Assembly (NCBI GenBank): GCA_016715465.1
Contig: JADKAA010000024.1
Coordinates: forward strand, 868,001 to 932,000
From: Saprospiraceae bacterium
GTDB taxonomy: Bacteria; Bacteroidota; Bacteroidia; Chitinophagales; Saprospiraceae
Reading direction: 5' to 3'
Length of the DNA stretch: 64,000 nucleotides
The position numbers and the translations under genes were made by a program. Positions within the stretch are counted from its first letter, which is position 1. Every line of letters starts with the position of its first letter. Positions 46,621-55,356 of the stretch are shown in pieces. Under the pieces are notes generated by a model. It was not told the DNA's origin. It did not search any database and saw nothing but the letters and a program-made list of their open reading frames with translations.

Positions 46621-47588
46621 TAGTGGTTACCGGAGCATATGGATTTATAGGCAGTTGTCTGTTGGGCAGGTTAAATGAACTTGGTTATGGCACCGATGTC
46701 GTGATCGTGGACGATTTTTCCGTCCTTAAAAAGGAAGCCAATTTGCAAGGAAAAAAATATAGACAACGCGTCGAACGAAGTGTTTTCCTGCCCTGGATGG
46801 AAATGCACGGACGTGAAGTAGATTTTGTCTTTCACCTGGGTGCCCGCACCGATACCACGGAATTGAGCGATGACATTTTTAATGCTTTGAATCTGGAGTA
46901 CAGCAAAGCCGTCTGGAAATTATGCGCGGAATACCAGATACCATTGGTATTTGCCTCCAGCGCAGCGACATATGGAGACGGAAGCATGGGATTTTCGGAT
47001 GACCATACCCTGATCCCCGAACTAAAGCCATTGAATGCTTATGGCTGGAGTAAGCAGCGGTTTGACATTTGGGCTTTGGATCAAAAGCAGGCACCTCCAT
47101 TGTGGGCGGGTTTGAAATTTTTCAATGTATATGGCCCAAACGAATACCACAAAGGCAGGATGGCTTCAGTGATAATGCACAGTTTTAATAAGATCAGAGA
47201 TAGCGGTGAAATGAAACTTTTCCGATCGCACAAACCAGGTATCTCCGATGGAATGCAGAGCAGGGACTTTGTTTTTGTAGCTGACATCGTAGAGATTTGT
47301 ATATTTTTTATGGGCAAGGGATGTTCATTGTCCGGAATTTACAATGCGGGTACAGGCAAAGCCAGGTCATTTCTGGATTTGACGCGTCAGACATTCAGGG
47401 CAATGGAGGTGGAAGAAAAAATTTCCTTTATAGATACACCTGAAGACATCAGGGAAACATACCAGTATTTTACGCAGGCGCACATGAAAAAACTGGTAGG
47501 CGCAGGATACATTAAATCATTTACATCTCTGGAAGAGGGAGTGGAAACCTATGTCAGGAGATTTCTCCTGGATGGCAGCCATTATTGA
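46617..47588 (+). CDS. hldD: NAD-dependent epimerase, ADP-heptose epimerase-like
   Basis: 323 aa extended short-chain dehydrogenase/reductase. NAD(P)-binding GAYGFIGS at residues 6-13, VDFVFHLGARTDTTE, the Ser/Thr site ASSAATYG, the catalytic YGWSKQ (Y-x-x-x-K), and KFFNVYGPNEYHKGRMASV, which with the TDTTE motif is the hallmark of ADP-L-glycero-D-manno-heptose 6-epimerase (LPS core). Last gene of a four-gene overlapping operon. Confidence 0.88.
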   Translation: MIVVTGAYGFIGSCLLGRLNELGYGTDVVIVDDFSVLKKEANLQGKKYRQRVERSVFLPWMEMHGREVDFVFHLGARTDTTELSDDIFNALNLEYSKAVWKLCAEYQIPLVFASSAATYGDGSMGFSDDHTLIPELKPLNAYGWSKQRFDIWALDQKQAPPLWAGLKFFNVYGPNEYHKGRMASVIMHSFNKIRDSGEMKLFRSHKPGISDGMQSRDFVFVADIVEICIFFMGKGCSLSGIYNAGTGKARSFLDLTRQTFRAMEVEEKISFIDTPEDIRETYQYFTQAHMKKLVGAGYIKSFTSLEEGVETYVRRFLLDGSHY

Positions 47589-47654
47589 AAACCCTCACGT
47601 TAAGTCAGTAAACTTCAGTTGAAAAAATGGCGGCATGTTTTACCGGTTAATGCA

Positions 47655-49265
47655 TTATTCTTTTTGGATCTGTTGTGTTAGGAAGTATGTATGATCCAGT
47701 ACCAGTGTGAGCATGTAATTTTGATTTGAAATGAAGCCGGTGGTCTCCAGTTTATAATGATTTTCTCCCGCAGTCACGTCCTCGAGGCTGCCTTGCTGTA
47801 TTCTTTTTCCGGCAGAATCCGTAATAAAATAGTCTGCCGGCACCGCTTTTTTCAAAGTAAAAGTTAGGTGGATATCTTCTTTAAAGGGTACCGGATATAT
47901 GGTCATCTGATGCGGGTTTTGCCCATCAATTTCTGTTACATTTGTTGTCTTTGCTTTATGTAAAATAACTGAATAGACAGTTTGATTAGCCGATGTGACT
48001 CCGGTCTGGTTGGAGGAAAATGGATTTTCGATTGGGCTGGTAATTCCACCAACGATATAACCGATAATCATTGAATCTGACGGTAAGTTTGCAAGGTCAA
48101 TTAATTCATCGTGGAGCAAGGGAATTTGATTTGCCAAAATAAACTCGGCGCTGGCTCCCTTTAATCCCGGCATTTTGGTTTTAAGTGCAAATTCATGAAA
48201 GCTGCCATCTGCATGTCTGCTTAGCCTGCTGATGGTCTGGATGAAGGGTACATTGTCGTCCTTGACGAGGATGTCATTTTCATAATAATGTCTGCTCATA
48301 CCTCCAAAAAACAAGGTGTGATTCTGATTGGTATTTGTGTCGAACATACTCACCTTGGCGCTATGGTAATTGCTTAAGTATTGGTTAAAGTTTGTAAAGG
48401 GCTTATATCCACCTGGTTTAATGTCCACAGGGTAGTAATATGGGAGATCTACATCCGGCTGGAAAACTCCTGACGAAATGGTATATAATTTTTGACCATC
48501 GGTATCGATACCGGGTATGAGGTTGTAATCCCTTCTTCTGAGGTGAACCGGGTCGGTAAAGGAATCATAAAAAGTTACTTGAGGGGATCCACTGGCATTA
48601 TTTACATCAAATATTCTTACCTGGTTGGTATAGGTTTGGATGTAGGTGCCGTGTCCCATAGGATTATATCTGCCATCAAAACGATGCCCTCCCACCAGGT
48701 AAAATTTGCCTTCCAAAAGACCCAATTGCCCTCCGGCCACAGCAAATAATTCATTTCTGACCTGCTTTATAAAAGGTGCCGGCGATTGTCCCGACTTAAT
48801 GGCCTGGATGGTTTTGGAAACAATAAGGGTAGTGAGGTAAGGATACGTAATATGGTCGGCTTCCATGGCTGAATACCCATATCCGCCAACGAGGTACAAG
48901 GTATCACCCAATTGGTAAAAACTTATGTTTGAGGACTGAAGTTGATCACTATACGAAGCTGGTAATGCAGTCAATGGCATAGACCAACTGGATTTATTTT
49001 CTATGTCAACCACCCAGATCTTGTCATTATTTTCACTGGCAGGGAATGAGTTGAAAGGTTGCCGGGCATGCAGGCCATCTGTCCTGCCACCTAAAAGTAA
49101 CCATTCATTTTCCTTAGTGCCCACAGCAAATGAATGAAGTCCTGGTAAATTTTGGATTGCGATGGGTGACAGTTTTACTTCATAGGTAAATGCATCCTGT
49201 GACAACAGGCCTTGCAAAAAAATAATAAAAAGTGCGAAAGCACCCCACCACCTTGGATTTTTCAT
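47655..49265 (-). CDS. Secreted kelch-like protein with T9SS-type C-terminal domain
   Basis: 536 aa from 49265. Signal peptide at the N-terminus (WWGAFALFIIFLQGLLSQD). The middle has kelch-like repeats: LLGGRTDGLHARQPF, YLVGGYGYSAMEADH, YLVGGHRFDGRYNPMG, FFGGMSRHYYEND, IVGGITSPIENPF. The last 80 residues (MTIYPVPFKEDIHLTF, then YFITDSAGKRIQQGSLE) resemble the type A sorting signal of type IX secretion, so the protein is probably exported to the surface. Its promoter carries a Crp/Fnr-like palindrome. Confidence 0.78.
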   Translation of the reverse strand: MKNPRWWGAFALFIIFLQGLLSQDAFTYEVKLSPIAIQNLPGLHSFAVGTKENEWLLLGGRTDGLHARQPFNSFPASENNDKIWVVDIENKSSWSMPLTALPASYSDQLQSSNISFYQLGDTLYLVGGYGYSAMEADHITYPYLTTLIVSKTIQAIKSGQSPAPFIKQVRNELFAVAGGQLGLLEGKFYLVGGHRFDGRYNPMGHGTYIQTYTNQVRIFDVNNASGSPQVTFYDSFTDPVHLRRRDYNLIPGIDTDGQKLYTISSGVFQPDVDLPYYYPVDIKPGGYKPFTNFNQYLSNYHSAKVSMFDTNTNQNHTLFFGGMSRHYYENDILVKDDNVPFIQTISRLSRHADGSFHEFALKTKMPGLKGASAEFILANQIPLLHDELIDLANLPSDSMIIGYIVGGITSPIENPFSSNQTGVTSANQTVYSVILHKAKTTNVTEIDGQNPHQMTIYPVPFKEDIHLTFTLKKAVPADYFITDSAGKRIQQGSLEDVTAGENHYKLETTGFISNQNYMLTLVLDHTYFLTQQIQKE

Positions 49266-49273
49266 TTTTGTTT

Positions 49274-49281
49274 CAAAGGTA
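49274..49281 (-). promoter_or_regulatory. Bacteroidota -7 element (kelch gene)
   Basis: On the minus strand TACCTTTG fits TAnnTTTG, 9 bp upstream of the ATG at 49265. The leader is very short. Confidence 0.6.
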
Positions 49282-49303
49282 ACACAGAAAATATGGACGG
49301 CGT

Positions 49304-49317
49304 GTAACACAGGTTAC
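49304..49317 (-). promoter_or_regulatory. Crp/Fnr-like palindrome upstream of kelch gene
   Basis: GTAACACAGGTTAC (plus strand), a perfect GTAAC-N4-GTTAC palindrome, centred 33 bp upstream of the -7 element. Same spacing as for the OsmC gene. Confidence 0.65.
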
Positions 49318-49513
49318 CCGGAAGGGGGAATTTCACTTCAAATGGAAAAAGAAGCGAAAATTACGCCCATATTTTGACTTGCTAACTTCACTCAAAAATA
49401 TATTTTACTCCAAGTCTGTCAAATACAGATGATTTGCACTGGTTCTGATGAAAGCGATTCGCTGAACTTGTATAAATGAGGATTTCTAATTGCCATTAAG
49501 TATAGGTAAAACA

Positions 49514-50473
49514 TCATTTGGTATAGATAAGGAAAACAACATAGCCGATATACATGCCAACCATTAAAGCACCCTGCCAGCGTTCGATTATGTGCTTTCT
49601 GCCCACAAAAAGCAGGGCAAACAGAATGATGCTGGCCAGGCAGGCTACCATCACATCAATATCGCTGCCGGCAGTGAATGGCAGTGGTTTGATAAGAGAA
49701 GAGACGCCCAGGACAAAAAATACATTGAAGATATTGGAACCCACAACGTTGCCTACCGCTATGTCGGTTTGTTTTTTATAGGCTGCGACGGCTGATGCTG
49801 CCAGTTCTGGTAAGGAAGTTCCTAATGCCACAACTGTTAGACCCACGAGTGATTCACTAAGGCCAAGGCTGCCTGCCATATAAACTGCTCCGTCCACAAT
49901 CCATTTACCACCAACGACCAGCCCCGCGAGTCCAAGAGAGATGAATGATATTAATTTACCAGTGGTCAATTCTTTGACTTCGATGTCAGGTGAATCCATC
50001 TCAGTGCTCTTAGATATGCCAAAAGTATAATAAAGGAAGATAACAAAAAAAGCAAGTAACACAATGCCATCGATTCGGGTAAGCGCGGATGCTGAAGCAC
50101 CATCAATAACAGAGTCACTGGCCATCACATAGAGCATAAGCACTGCCAATAAGCTCATTGGAATTTCTTTCCAAATGGTATTGCTTTTGGTGACGAGAGG
50201 ATATATGGTTGCCGAAATACCCAGTATACACAATATATTTATAATATTACTACCTACCACGTTTCCTATCGCAATCTCAGTATTGCCGTTGAGACTGGCA
50301 AATATGTTGACAATGAGTTCTGGGGTAGAAGTACCAAAAGCCACGATGGTAAGTCCGATCACAATGTTGGGAATATTATACCTGCGTGCCAGGGCAGCTG
50401 CACCGTCAACCAGCAAGTCTGCCCCTTTAATCAACAACATAAAGCCAATGACGAATAAGACATAGGTGCTCAT
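49514..50473 (-). CDS. Calcium/sodium antiporter (YrbG family)
   Basis: 319 aa from 50473, inner-membrane exchanger of the CaCA superfamily with ten TM segments. Two alpha-repeats: VAFGTSTPELIVNIFASL with NVVGSNIINILCILG, and VALGTSLPELAASAVAAY with NVVGSNIFNVFFVLG. The G-[TS]-[ST]-x-P-E and GSN residues bind cations. The upstream ATG at 50545 would add 24 unrelated residues and lies upstream of the -7 element. Confidence 0.92.
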   Translation of the reverse strand: MSTYVLFVIGFMLLIKGADLLVDGAAALARRYNIPNIVIGLTIVAFGTSTPELIVNIFASLNGNTEIAIGNVVGSNIINILCILGISATIYPLVTKSNTIWKEIPMSLLAVLMLYVMASDSVIDGASASALTRIDGIVLLAFFVIFLYYTFGISKSTEMDSPDIEVKELTTGKLISFISLGLAGLVVGGKWIVDGAVYMAGSLGLSESLVGLTVVALGTSLPELAASAVAAYKKQTDIAVGNVVGSNIFNVFFVLGVSSLIKPLPFTAGSDIDVMVACLASIILFALLFVGRKHIIERWQGALMVGMYIGYVVFLIYTK

Positions 50474-50501
50474 AAAAAAAGACTTAGTGAAATTTAAAAC
50501 C

Positions 50502-50509
50502 CAAAGGTA
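50502..50509 (-). promoter_or_regulatory. Bacteroidota -7 element (Ca2+/Na+ antiporter)
   Basis: On the minus strand TACCTTTG fits TAnnTTTG, 29 bp upstream of the ATG at 50473. It supports that start. Confidence 0.55.
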
Positions 50510-50611
50510 ATAAACCGCTTGCGGAATCACCGAAGTTTGGTGCATATTGGTTTATTTTTTAATTAAATATTTTATTCACCAATTTTGTGCACCTGGTAGA
50601 TAATTTATGTT

Positions 50612-52240
50612 TTAAACCTGGTCAGTAGGCCCGTAATTACAAATGAATAGATTGAGGTAATCGGAAATGACCTTGTTTTCTTTTAGGAAGTCTATATAAG
50701 ACCATTCGTCCTTATTTACTCTTATTTTTAAGGCCTGGTTAATGGCTGCCTTCAGAGATTTCATTTTTTTGCCTGCGGTTTCTTCACAAAGCAGATACGC
50801 CCAGTTTCTGTCTATTTCAGTATTGTCATCCCGATGAGTGGCAAGAGACAAAGAGTCTGAATTTAAATCACCATCCATCTTTTTTTGCCATTTTTTATTT
50901 AGCGCTCTCGCTGCAACGGCAAGGTCTCCTGCATCAAAAGCAGGGGTATTTAAGGTATTATCCAGAGATTTAATCATCCTGGAAGACGCTAGTTTCCTCA
51001 GTATGGCTGAAGAGGTGCGGTATCCCCGTGTGTGATATAACAGCTTAAATTCTTCCTTTGCCATATTTGCAAGTTCAGCTTGCAGGGGCACAAAGCCGAG
51101 TTTGTAATAGGTCCAAAAAGCACCTGACCGGATGCCATCTGAATTGCCTTTGCCAATTTGATAAGGGTCGGCATAAAAGCGTGAAATGCGGAATATATTT
51201 TGGTATAAATTCATGATCTGCTGAAATATATACATGGATTCACCTCCACGGAATGGGGGAAAAACATTGATGCCAATCCTGCAACCTTCCAAAAGAACCC
51301 AGCCACCACCGTAGGCCACAGGAACTCCGTTTTTAAAAGCCATATAACCCACATAACTGTCGATGGTCTGTCTTATTTCCGGAGCCATACAACATAAAAC
51401 AACCTGCAATCCCCGGCCCAGGTCAAAAAACCGGCTTTGTTTTACTTCCGCATGGGTAAGTGGGTCTGTTTCCCTGAGATAACAGGCCAATGCCATTCTC
51501 GACTGGCCGACAATGATTTCTTTCTGATCAGGACTCAGTATTATTTCACTTATTGTCTTCTGCTGACCTGTGCCAATATCAGCCTGTTTCTTGAATTTTT
51601 TATGAATAAATATGCTGTATGGAATTTCACCTTTATTTTCAGTGTGCGGGGAAAAACGAGTAAATACCTGGAGTAAGCTCCAGTAGTGTTCCAGTTCTTT
51701 TGTGGTCTTTTCACTCTTTTCGAAAAATTCCAGCATGAGGACCAGGAGGTTCTTTTTTTTACCTTTAAAATCCAGCATCCAGGGCATGGCATCGACCCTT
51801 GCAGAGCGCAAATCTTCTGTTAGGGTATCGGGCAACAATTGTAAAAAAACGTCTGCCATCGTCTGACCGGTTTCACCTATGGTTACCAGGCTGACAATAT
51901 CCGGCCGTGTGGCACTAAGCCACCTTGTAAAGGCATAACTCCATTGACCACTCAGTTGCGATGGATTTATGCCTGAATTTTCCAATCTCTCCAATAAGGG
52001 TGTATGGGCATTAAGGTAATCCGCTATATGTTGAAGGCCTTCATGTGCGGCATCAAATATGGCCCGGCTAGCGGGATATGCTTTGTAAAATAAACAAAGG
52101 GAATGAAATACTTTGAGCTGTGAAGAAGTGAACCGGCTTTGGATGCCAATGTTCACAAGTGGCTGGTGAATGACTTTAAGATCACCGGCATCGCAACTGG
52201 TGCGTTTGGAAAAAAGTATGGTGGCGATATCCTGACTCAT
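50612..52240 (-). CDS. Large protein of unknown function with GNAT-like segment
   Basis: 542 aa, no signal peptide, apparently soluble. The first 270 residues are helical and unfamiliar. From about 285 to 400 comes a run that reads like an acetyltransferase fold: VGYMAFKNGVPVAYGGGWVL, then INVFPPFRGGESMYIFQQIM, RFYADPYQIGKGNSDGI and SGAFWTYYKLGFVP. The last ends like the terminal GNAT motif (F/Y-x-x-x-G-F). The last 130 residues are again helical. The family is not recognised by name. The outer-membrane protein gene upstream on the same strand is 11 bp away. Confidence 0.55.
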   Translation of the reverse strand: MSQDIATILFSKRTSCDAGDLKVIHQPLVNIGIQSRFTSSQLKVFHSLCLFYKAYPASRAIFDAAHEGLQHIADYLNAHTPLLERLENSGINPSQLSGQWSYAFTRWLSATRPDIVSLVTIGETGQTMADVFLQLLPDTLTEDLRSARVDAMPWMLDFKGKKKNLLVLMLEFFEKSEKTTKELEHYWSLLQVFTRFSPHTENKGEIPYSIFIHKKFKKQADIGTGQQKTISEIILSPDQKEIIVGQSRMALACYLRETDPLTHAEVKQSRFFDLGRGLQVVLCCMAPEIRQTIDSYVGYMAFKNGVPVAYGGGWVLLEGCRIGINVFPPFRGGESMYIFQQIMNLYQNIFRISRFYADPYQIGKGNSDGIRSGAFWTYYKLGFVPLQAELANMAKEEFKLLYHTRGYRTSSAILRKLASSRMIKSLDNTLNTPAFDAGDLAVAARALNKKWQKKMDGDLNSDSLSLATHRDDNTEIDRNWAYLLCEETAGKKMKSLKAAINQALKIRVNKDEWSYIDFLKENKVISDYLNLFICNYGPTDQV

Positions 52241-52251
52241 ATGCGTGTCTT

Positions 52252-52941
52252 TTACCTGCGTCTTTTACCTTTGTTAAGGCGTAAGCCCAGACGAATAGCA
52301 CCACTGAAAGCGCTGTGATCCGAACTTATGGTTTGTACAGGCTGGTCGGGTTCGGTCACAAGTGTAAGGTTCTTCCAGTCAAGCCTCGTTGTGCGCTCCA
52401 CATTTAACATAGGCGTGATTGTAATGAAATCGCTCAGGCCAATGTCTAAGCCGATGCCACCCCTGATGCCAAAGCCAAGCGTATTTCCGGTCAGCGAAAG
52501 GGCAGTGGATTCTGCTTTTTGCATAAAATAACGAACTGAAGGCGCAATGTGCACAAAGAACCCTTTATTTAAGGTGGGGCCTTGCTTGGAAAAGGTAGGA
52601 CAATCGCAATCTTCCTGCAGGTCCAGCAGGTAAACCTGTACGTTGAAATAAAAATTAGCAGAAGAAAGGGCATAATTTATGTCCGTAACTGTGGAGGATG
52701 AAAACCGGGTATATGAAAGTTCAGGCAAAAATTCGATTCTTCGTTTTTTCAGCCGGAACCAGTAATCGACTCCAAAGTGCATGTTTCTGTTGAGGAAGTC
52801 AGTCCTGCTTACGTCTATTAGCCGATAGGCATGTCCTTCCCAGCCGTCGAAAGAAGAACTGCCATAACCATACCTTATGCCTACCTGGGTGTGGCCAAGA
52901 ATGGCAGTAAAGATCAGCACACACAACACAGCTTGTTTCAT
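52252..52941 (-). CDS. Outer-membrane beta-barrel-like protein
   Basis: 229 aa from 52941. Signal peptide MKQAVLCVLIFTAILGHTQ in part (core VLCVLIFTAIL). Strand pattern: VGIRYGYGSSSFDG, MHFGVDYWFRLKKRRIEFLPELSY, FGIRGGIGLDIGLSDFITITPML, and a C-terminal GAIRLGLRLN. The ATG at 52986 would place 15 polar residues before the signal peptide. Function unknown; probably a small porin-like or structural barrel. In an operon with the GNAT-like protein. Confidence 0.7.
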   Translation of the reverse strand: MKQAVLCVLIFTAILGHTQVGIRYGYGSSSFDGWEGHAYRLIDVSRTDFLNRNMHFGVDYWFRLKKRRIEFLPELSYTRFSSSTVTDINYALSSANFYFNVQVYLLDLQEDCDCPTFSKQGPTLNKGFFVHIAPSVRYFMQKAESTALSLTGNTLGFGIRGGIGLDIGLSDFITITPMLNVERTTRLDWKNLTLVTEPDQPVQTISSDHSAFSGAIRLGLRLNKGKRRR

Positions 52942-52993
52942 AGGAATGTATTTTTTAAAAAACGAATAATTCTTGGCAGCTGACATAACGAAA

Positions 52994-53866
52994 TCACATT
53001 TTGCGCAAAATTATTTTGAATTCAAATTTTAAATGTTTCGTGAAGATATGTTTCACATCTTTTATTTTGGTATGCTGGTCATGGGGTTCTACATTGTAAT
53101 AAAACAACAACTTTTCAAGCTGGCCTGGATCTGCGAGTTCTTTGGCTTTTAGAAACAGGTAAGTTTTCTTATTCTGAATGATGTCTCCTCCCGGTTGTTT
53201 GCCAACCTTTTTTTCATCGCCAAAAGCATCCAGAAGATCGTCCTGAATCTGAAAAGCAATGCCAATGTTTTTACCAAACTCATACAAATGTTTCAGGTCA
53301 GATTCACCGCCACCGCCAATAATACCGCCTACTTCCATGGCAGAAGCCAGCAACACGGAGGTTTTGAAGGCTATCATTTTGAGGTAACCGTCAATGGAAA
53401 CAATGTTTGAGGTTTCAAAATCCATATCCAAACGCTGACCTTCGCACAGCTCCATCGCCATCTTATTGAAGGATTTAAGAATTTTGTGAGCCATGGCTGG
53501 TTCATAACCACAAAGGATCTGGTAAGAGTAAATGAGCATGGCATCACCCGATAAGATGGCGGTGTTAAGGTCATACTTTTCGTGGACGGTGGGAAAACCG
53601 CGTCTGATGGTGGCTTTGTCCATGATGTCATCGTGCATGAGGGTAAAGTTGTGGAACACCTCCAAGGCATAAGCGGCAGGTAAGGCCTTGTCTGTGTCTT
53701 TTTCAAAGAGTTCGCACGACATCAGTACCATCGCAGGTCTAATGCGCTTACCGCCCAGCATGAGGAGGTAGTTGATGGGCTCGTACAGAGAGGCAGGTTC
53801 TCCTTTTGGAGCCATCTGCTCAAAATACTGACTAATTTTATCGTTGTAACGACTTGTGATGTCCAT
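52994..53866 (-). CDS. Polyprenyl (E-type prenyl diphosphate) synthase
   Basis: 290 aa from 53866. Chain elongation of isoprenyl diphosphates in the cytoplasm, for quinone or carotenoid precursors. Substrate-binding GGKRIRP (about 33-39), first Asp-rich motif in MHDDIMDKATIRRG (DDxxD with one extra variant), second Asp-rich motif in FQIQDDLLDAFGD. The ATG at 53968 overlaps the pepT coding sequence and adds 34 unrelated residues, so 53866 is chosen. Product length (C15-C40) cannot be told by eye. Confidence 0.92.
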   Translation of the reverse strand: MDITSRYNDKISQYFEQMAPKGEPASLYEPINYLLMLGGKRIRPAMVLMSCELFEKDTDKALPAAYALEVFHNFTLMHDDIMDKATIRRGFPTVHEKYDLNTAILSGDAMLIYSYQILCGYEPAMAHKILKSFNKMAMELCEGQRLDMDFETSNIVSIDGYLKMIAFKTSVLLASAMEVGGIIGGGGESDLKHLYEFGKNIGIAFQIQDDLLDAFGDEKKVGKQPGGDIIQNKKTYLFLKAKELADPGQLEKLLFYYNVEPHDQHTKIKDVKHIFTKHLKFEFKIILRKM

Positions 53867-53892
53867 ACCTTTATTCAACGGTGTATTAAAAG

Positions 53893-55122
53893 TTATTTCT
53901 CTGCGACCAGGCGGCTGATTTCCAGGATCATGTCCACCGCTTTTTGCATGTCCTGAACAGATACCCATTCATGTTTAGAATGAATGGCTTGTTCCCCTGC
54001 AAACAAGTTGGGGCAGGGCAGTCCTTTGTGCGACAATACAGCGCCGTCTGTACCCCCCCTGATGGCTCCGGGCTTTGGTGTGACACCGATGTTGGTCACA
54101 GCCTGGGTGGCAACCTCCATGACATAGGGATGTTGATCGAGGATATCCCGCATGTTGCGGTATTGTTCCGTGATGGTAATTTTGTAGGAAGAGTGGGGAT
54201 AGTTTTGCATTGTTTTTCTGCAAATCTTATCGAGAAAGTCTTTTTGTTCGTCCAGTTTGGTGGTGACAAAGTCCCGAAGGATGAGTTCGATTTTTGCACT
54301 TTCCAATTTAGCTTCCAGGTTGTTGGGGTGGATGAAACCTTGCATGCCGTCTGTAGATTCCGGGCTGAGGCTGTCTTTTGGAAACTGGGCAATAATGTCT
54401 GCTGCGATCTTGATGGCATTTTCCATCTTCCCTTTGGCATAACCCGGATGGGCACTAACGCCGGTTATTTCTATGATGGCCTTGTTGGCAGAAAAGTTTT
54501 CAAATTCGAAACCGCCCAGGTCGCCTCCATCCAGGGTAAAGCCATAATCTGCATCCAGCAGGGCCAAATCTACATGGGCTACACCACGGCCGATCTCTTC
54601 ATCGGTGGTCAGCAACATTTTAACCTCGCCGTGTTTGAGGTCCGGATTGGTAATCATTTGATAAAAGGCATCCACAATAATGGCCACACCGGATTTGTCA
54701 TCGCTGCCCAGTAAGGTGAGACCACTGGCGGTAATGAGGTCGTGTCCGATTTTGTTTGCCATTGCGGGATATTTTGCAGGGCTGAGCACCTGGGTCGGAT
54801 CATTGGGCAATACAATGTCTCCACCCTGATAGTCTTCATGTACCAGGGGTTTTACGTCTTTGCCGCTGCAGTCCGGAGCGGTATCGAGGTGTGCACAAAA
54901 GAAAATTTTGTCTTTTCCCGGACCCACATTGGAAGGCAATGAGGCATAGATATATCCACTGTCATTGGTCGTAGCTTTGATGCCTATTGACTGGAGTTCT
55001 TCCAAGATCAGAGCAGTCAGGTTTTTTTGCTTTTCTGTCGAAGGGGAGGAATTGCTGACAGGATCCGCCTCTGTGTCCACAACTACATATTTTAAAAATC
55101 TTTCTTTTACGGTATAGTTCAT
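53893..55122 (-). CDS. pepT: Peptidase T (tripeptide aminopeptidase)
   Basis: 409 aa dinuclear zinc M20 peptidase, cytoplasmic, removes N-terminal residues from tripeptides. Metal and catalytic residues: FFCAHLDTAPDCSGKDVKP (His and Asp), LLGSDDKSGVA (bridging Asp), TTDEEIGRG (catalytic and metal Glu), LDGGDLGGFEFENF (Asp), and GGTDGAVLSHKGLPCPNLF with AIHSKHEW (last His). Intact and of standard length. The prenyl synthase start lies 27 bp downstream of its stop, so the pair may be co-transcribed. Confidence 0.96.
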   Translation of the reverse strand: MNYTVKERFLKYVVVDTEADPVSNSSPSTEKQKNLTALILEELQSIGIKATTNDSGYIYASLPSNVGPGKDKIFFCAHLDTAPDCSGKDVKPLVHEDYQGGDIVLPNDPTQVLSPAKYPAMANKIGHDLITASGLTLLGSDDKSGVAIIVDAFYQMITNPDLKHGEVKMLLTTDEEIGRGVAHVDLALLDADYGFTLDGGDLGGFEFENFSANKAIIEITGVSAHPGYAKGKMENAIKIAADIIAQFPKDSLSPESTDGMQGFIHPNNLEAKLESAKIELILRDFVTTKLDEQKDFLDKICRKTMQNYPHSSYKITITEQYRNMRDILDQHPYVMEVATQAVTNIGVTPKPGAIRGGTDGAVLSHKGLPCPNLFAGEQAIHSKHEWVSVQDMQKAVDMILEISRLVAEK

Positions 55123-55320
55123 GTTTTACTTTTTAATCTGATGGTGGTCTTAAGTGCAGACAGATGCCATTCCTGAAACCTTCTAATGCTTCTATTGTTT
55201 ACAAATCCAAAGAAATGGGCATTTTGGCCCAATGCTAATGGTTATATTTTTAAGCTTTAAAGATAAATTTGAAAATTTCAGGGTAAGTCCTGTCTTTACA
55301 GTCAATAAAATCTAAAAATA

Positions 55321-55328
55321 TAACTTTG
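55321..55328 (+). promoter_or_regulatory. Bacteroidota -7 element (NDH-2)
   Basis: TAACTTTG fits TAnnTTTG and lies 28 bp before the ATG at 55357. Confidence 0.55.
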
Positions 55329-55356
55329 TACGGAAATTGAGAAATAAAATAACCCT

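Noticed and set aside
52996..53020. Possible terminator or ncRNA after the prenyl synthase
   Set aside because: No stem of more than five base pairs was found.
53866..53968. Upstream start for the prenyl synthase
   Set aside because: It would overlap the end of pepT and adds 34 residues unlike the family.
53944..54714. 256-aa plus-strand ORF opposite peptidase T
   Set aside because: The peptidase frame has all catalytic residues; the antisense frame has no recognisable family features.
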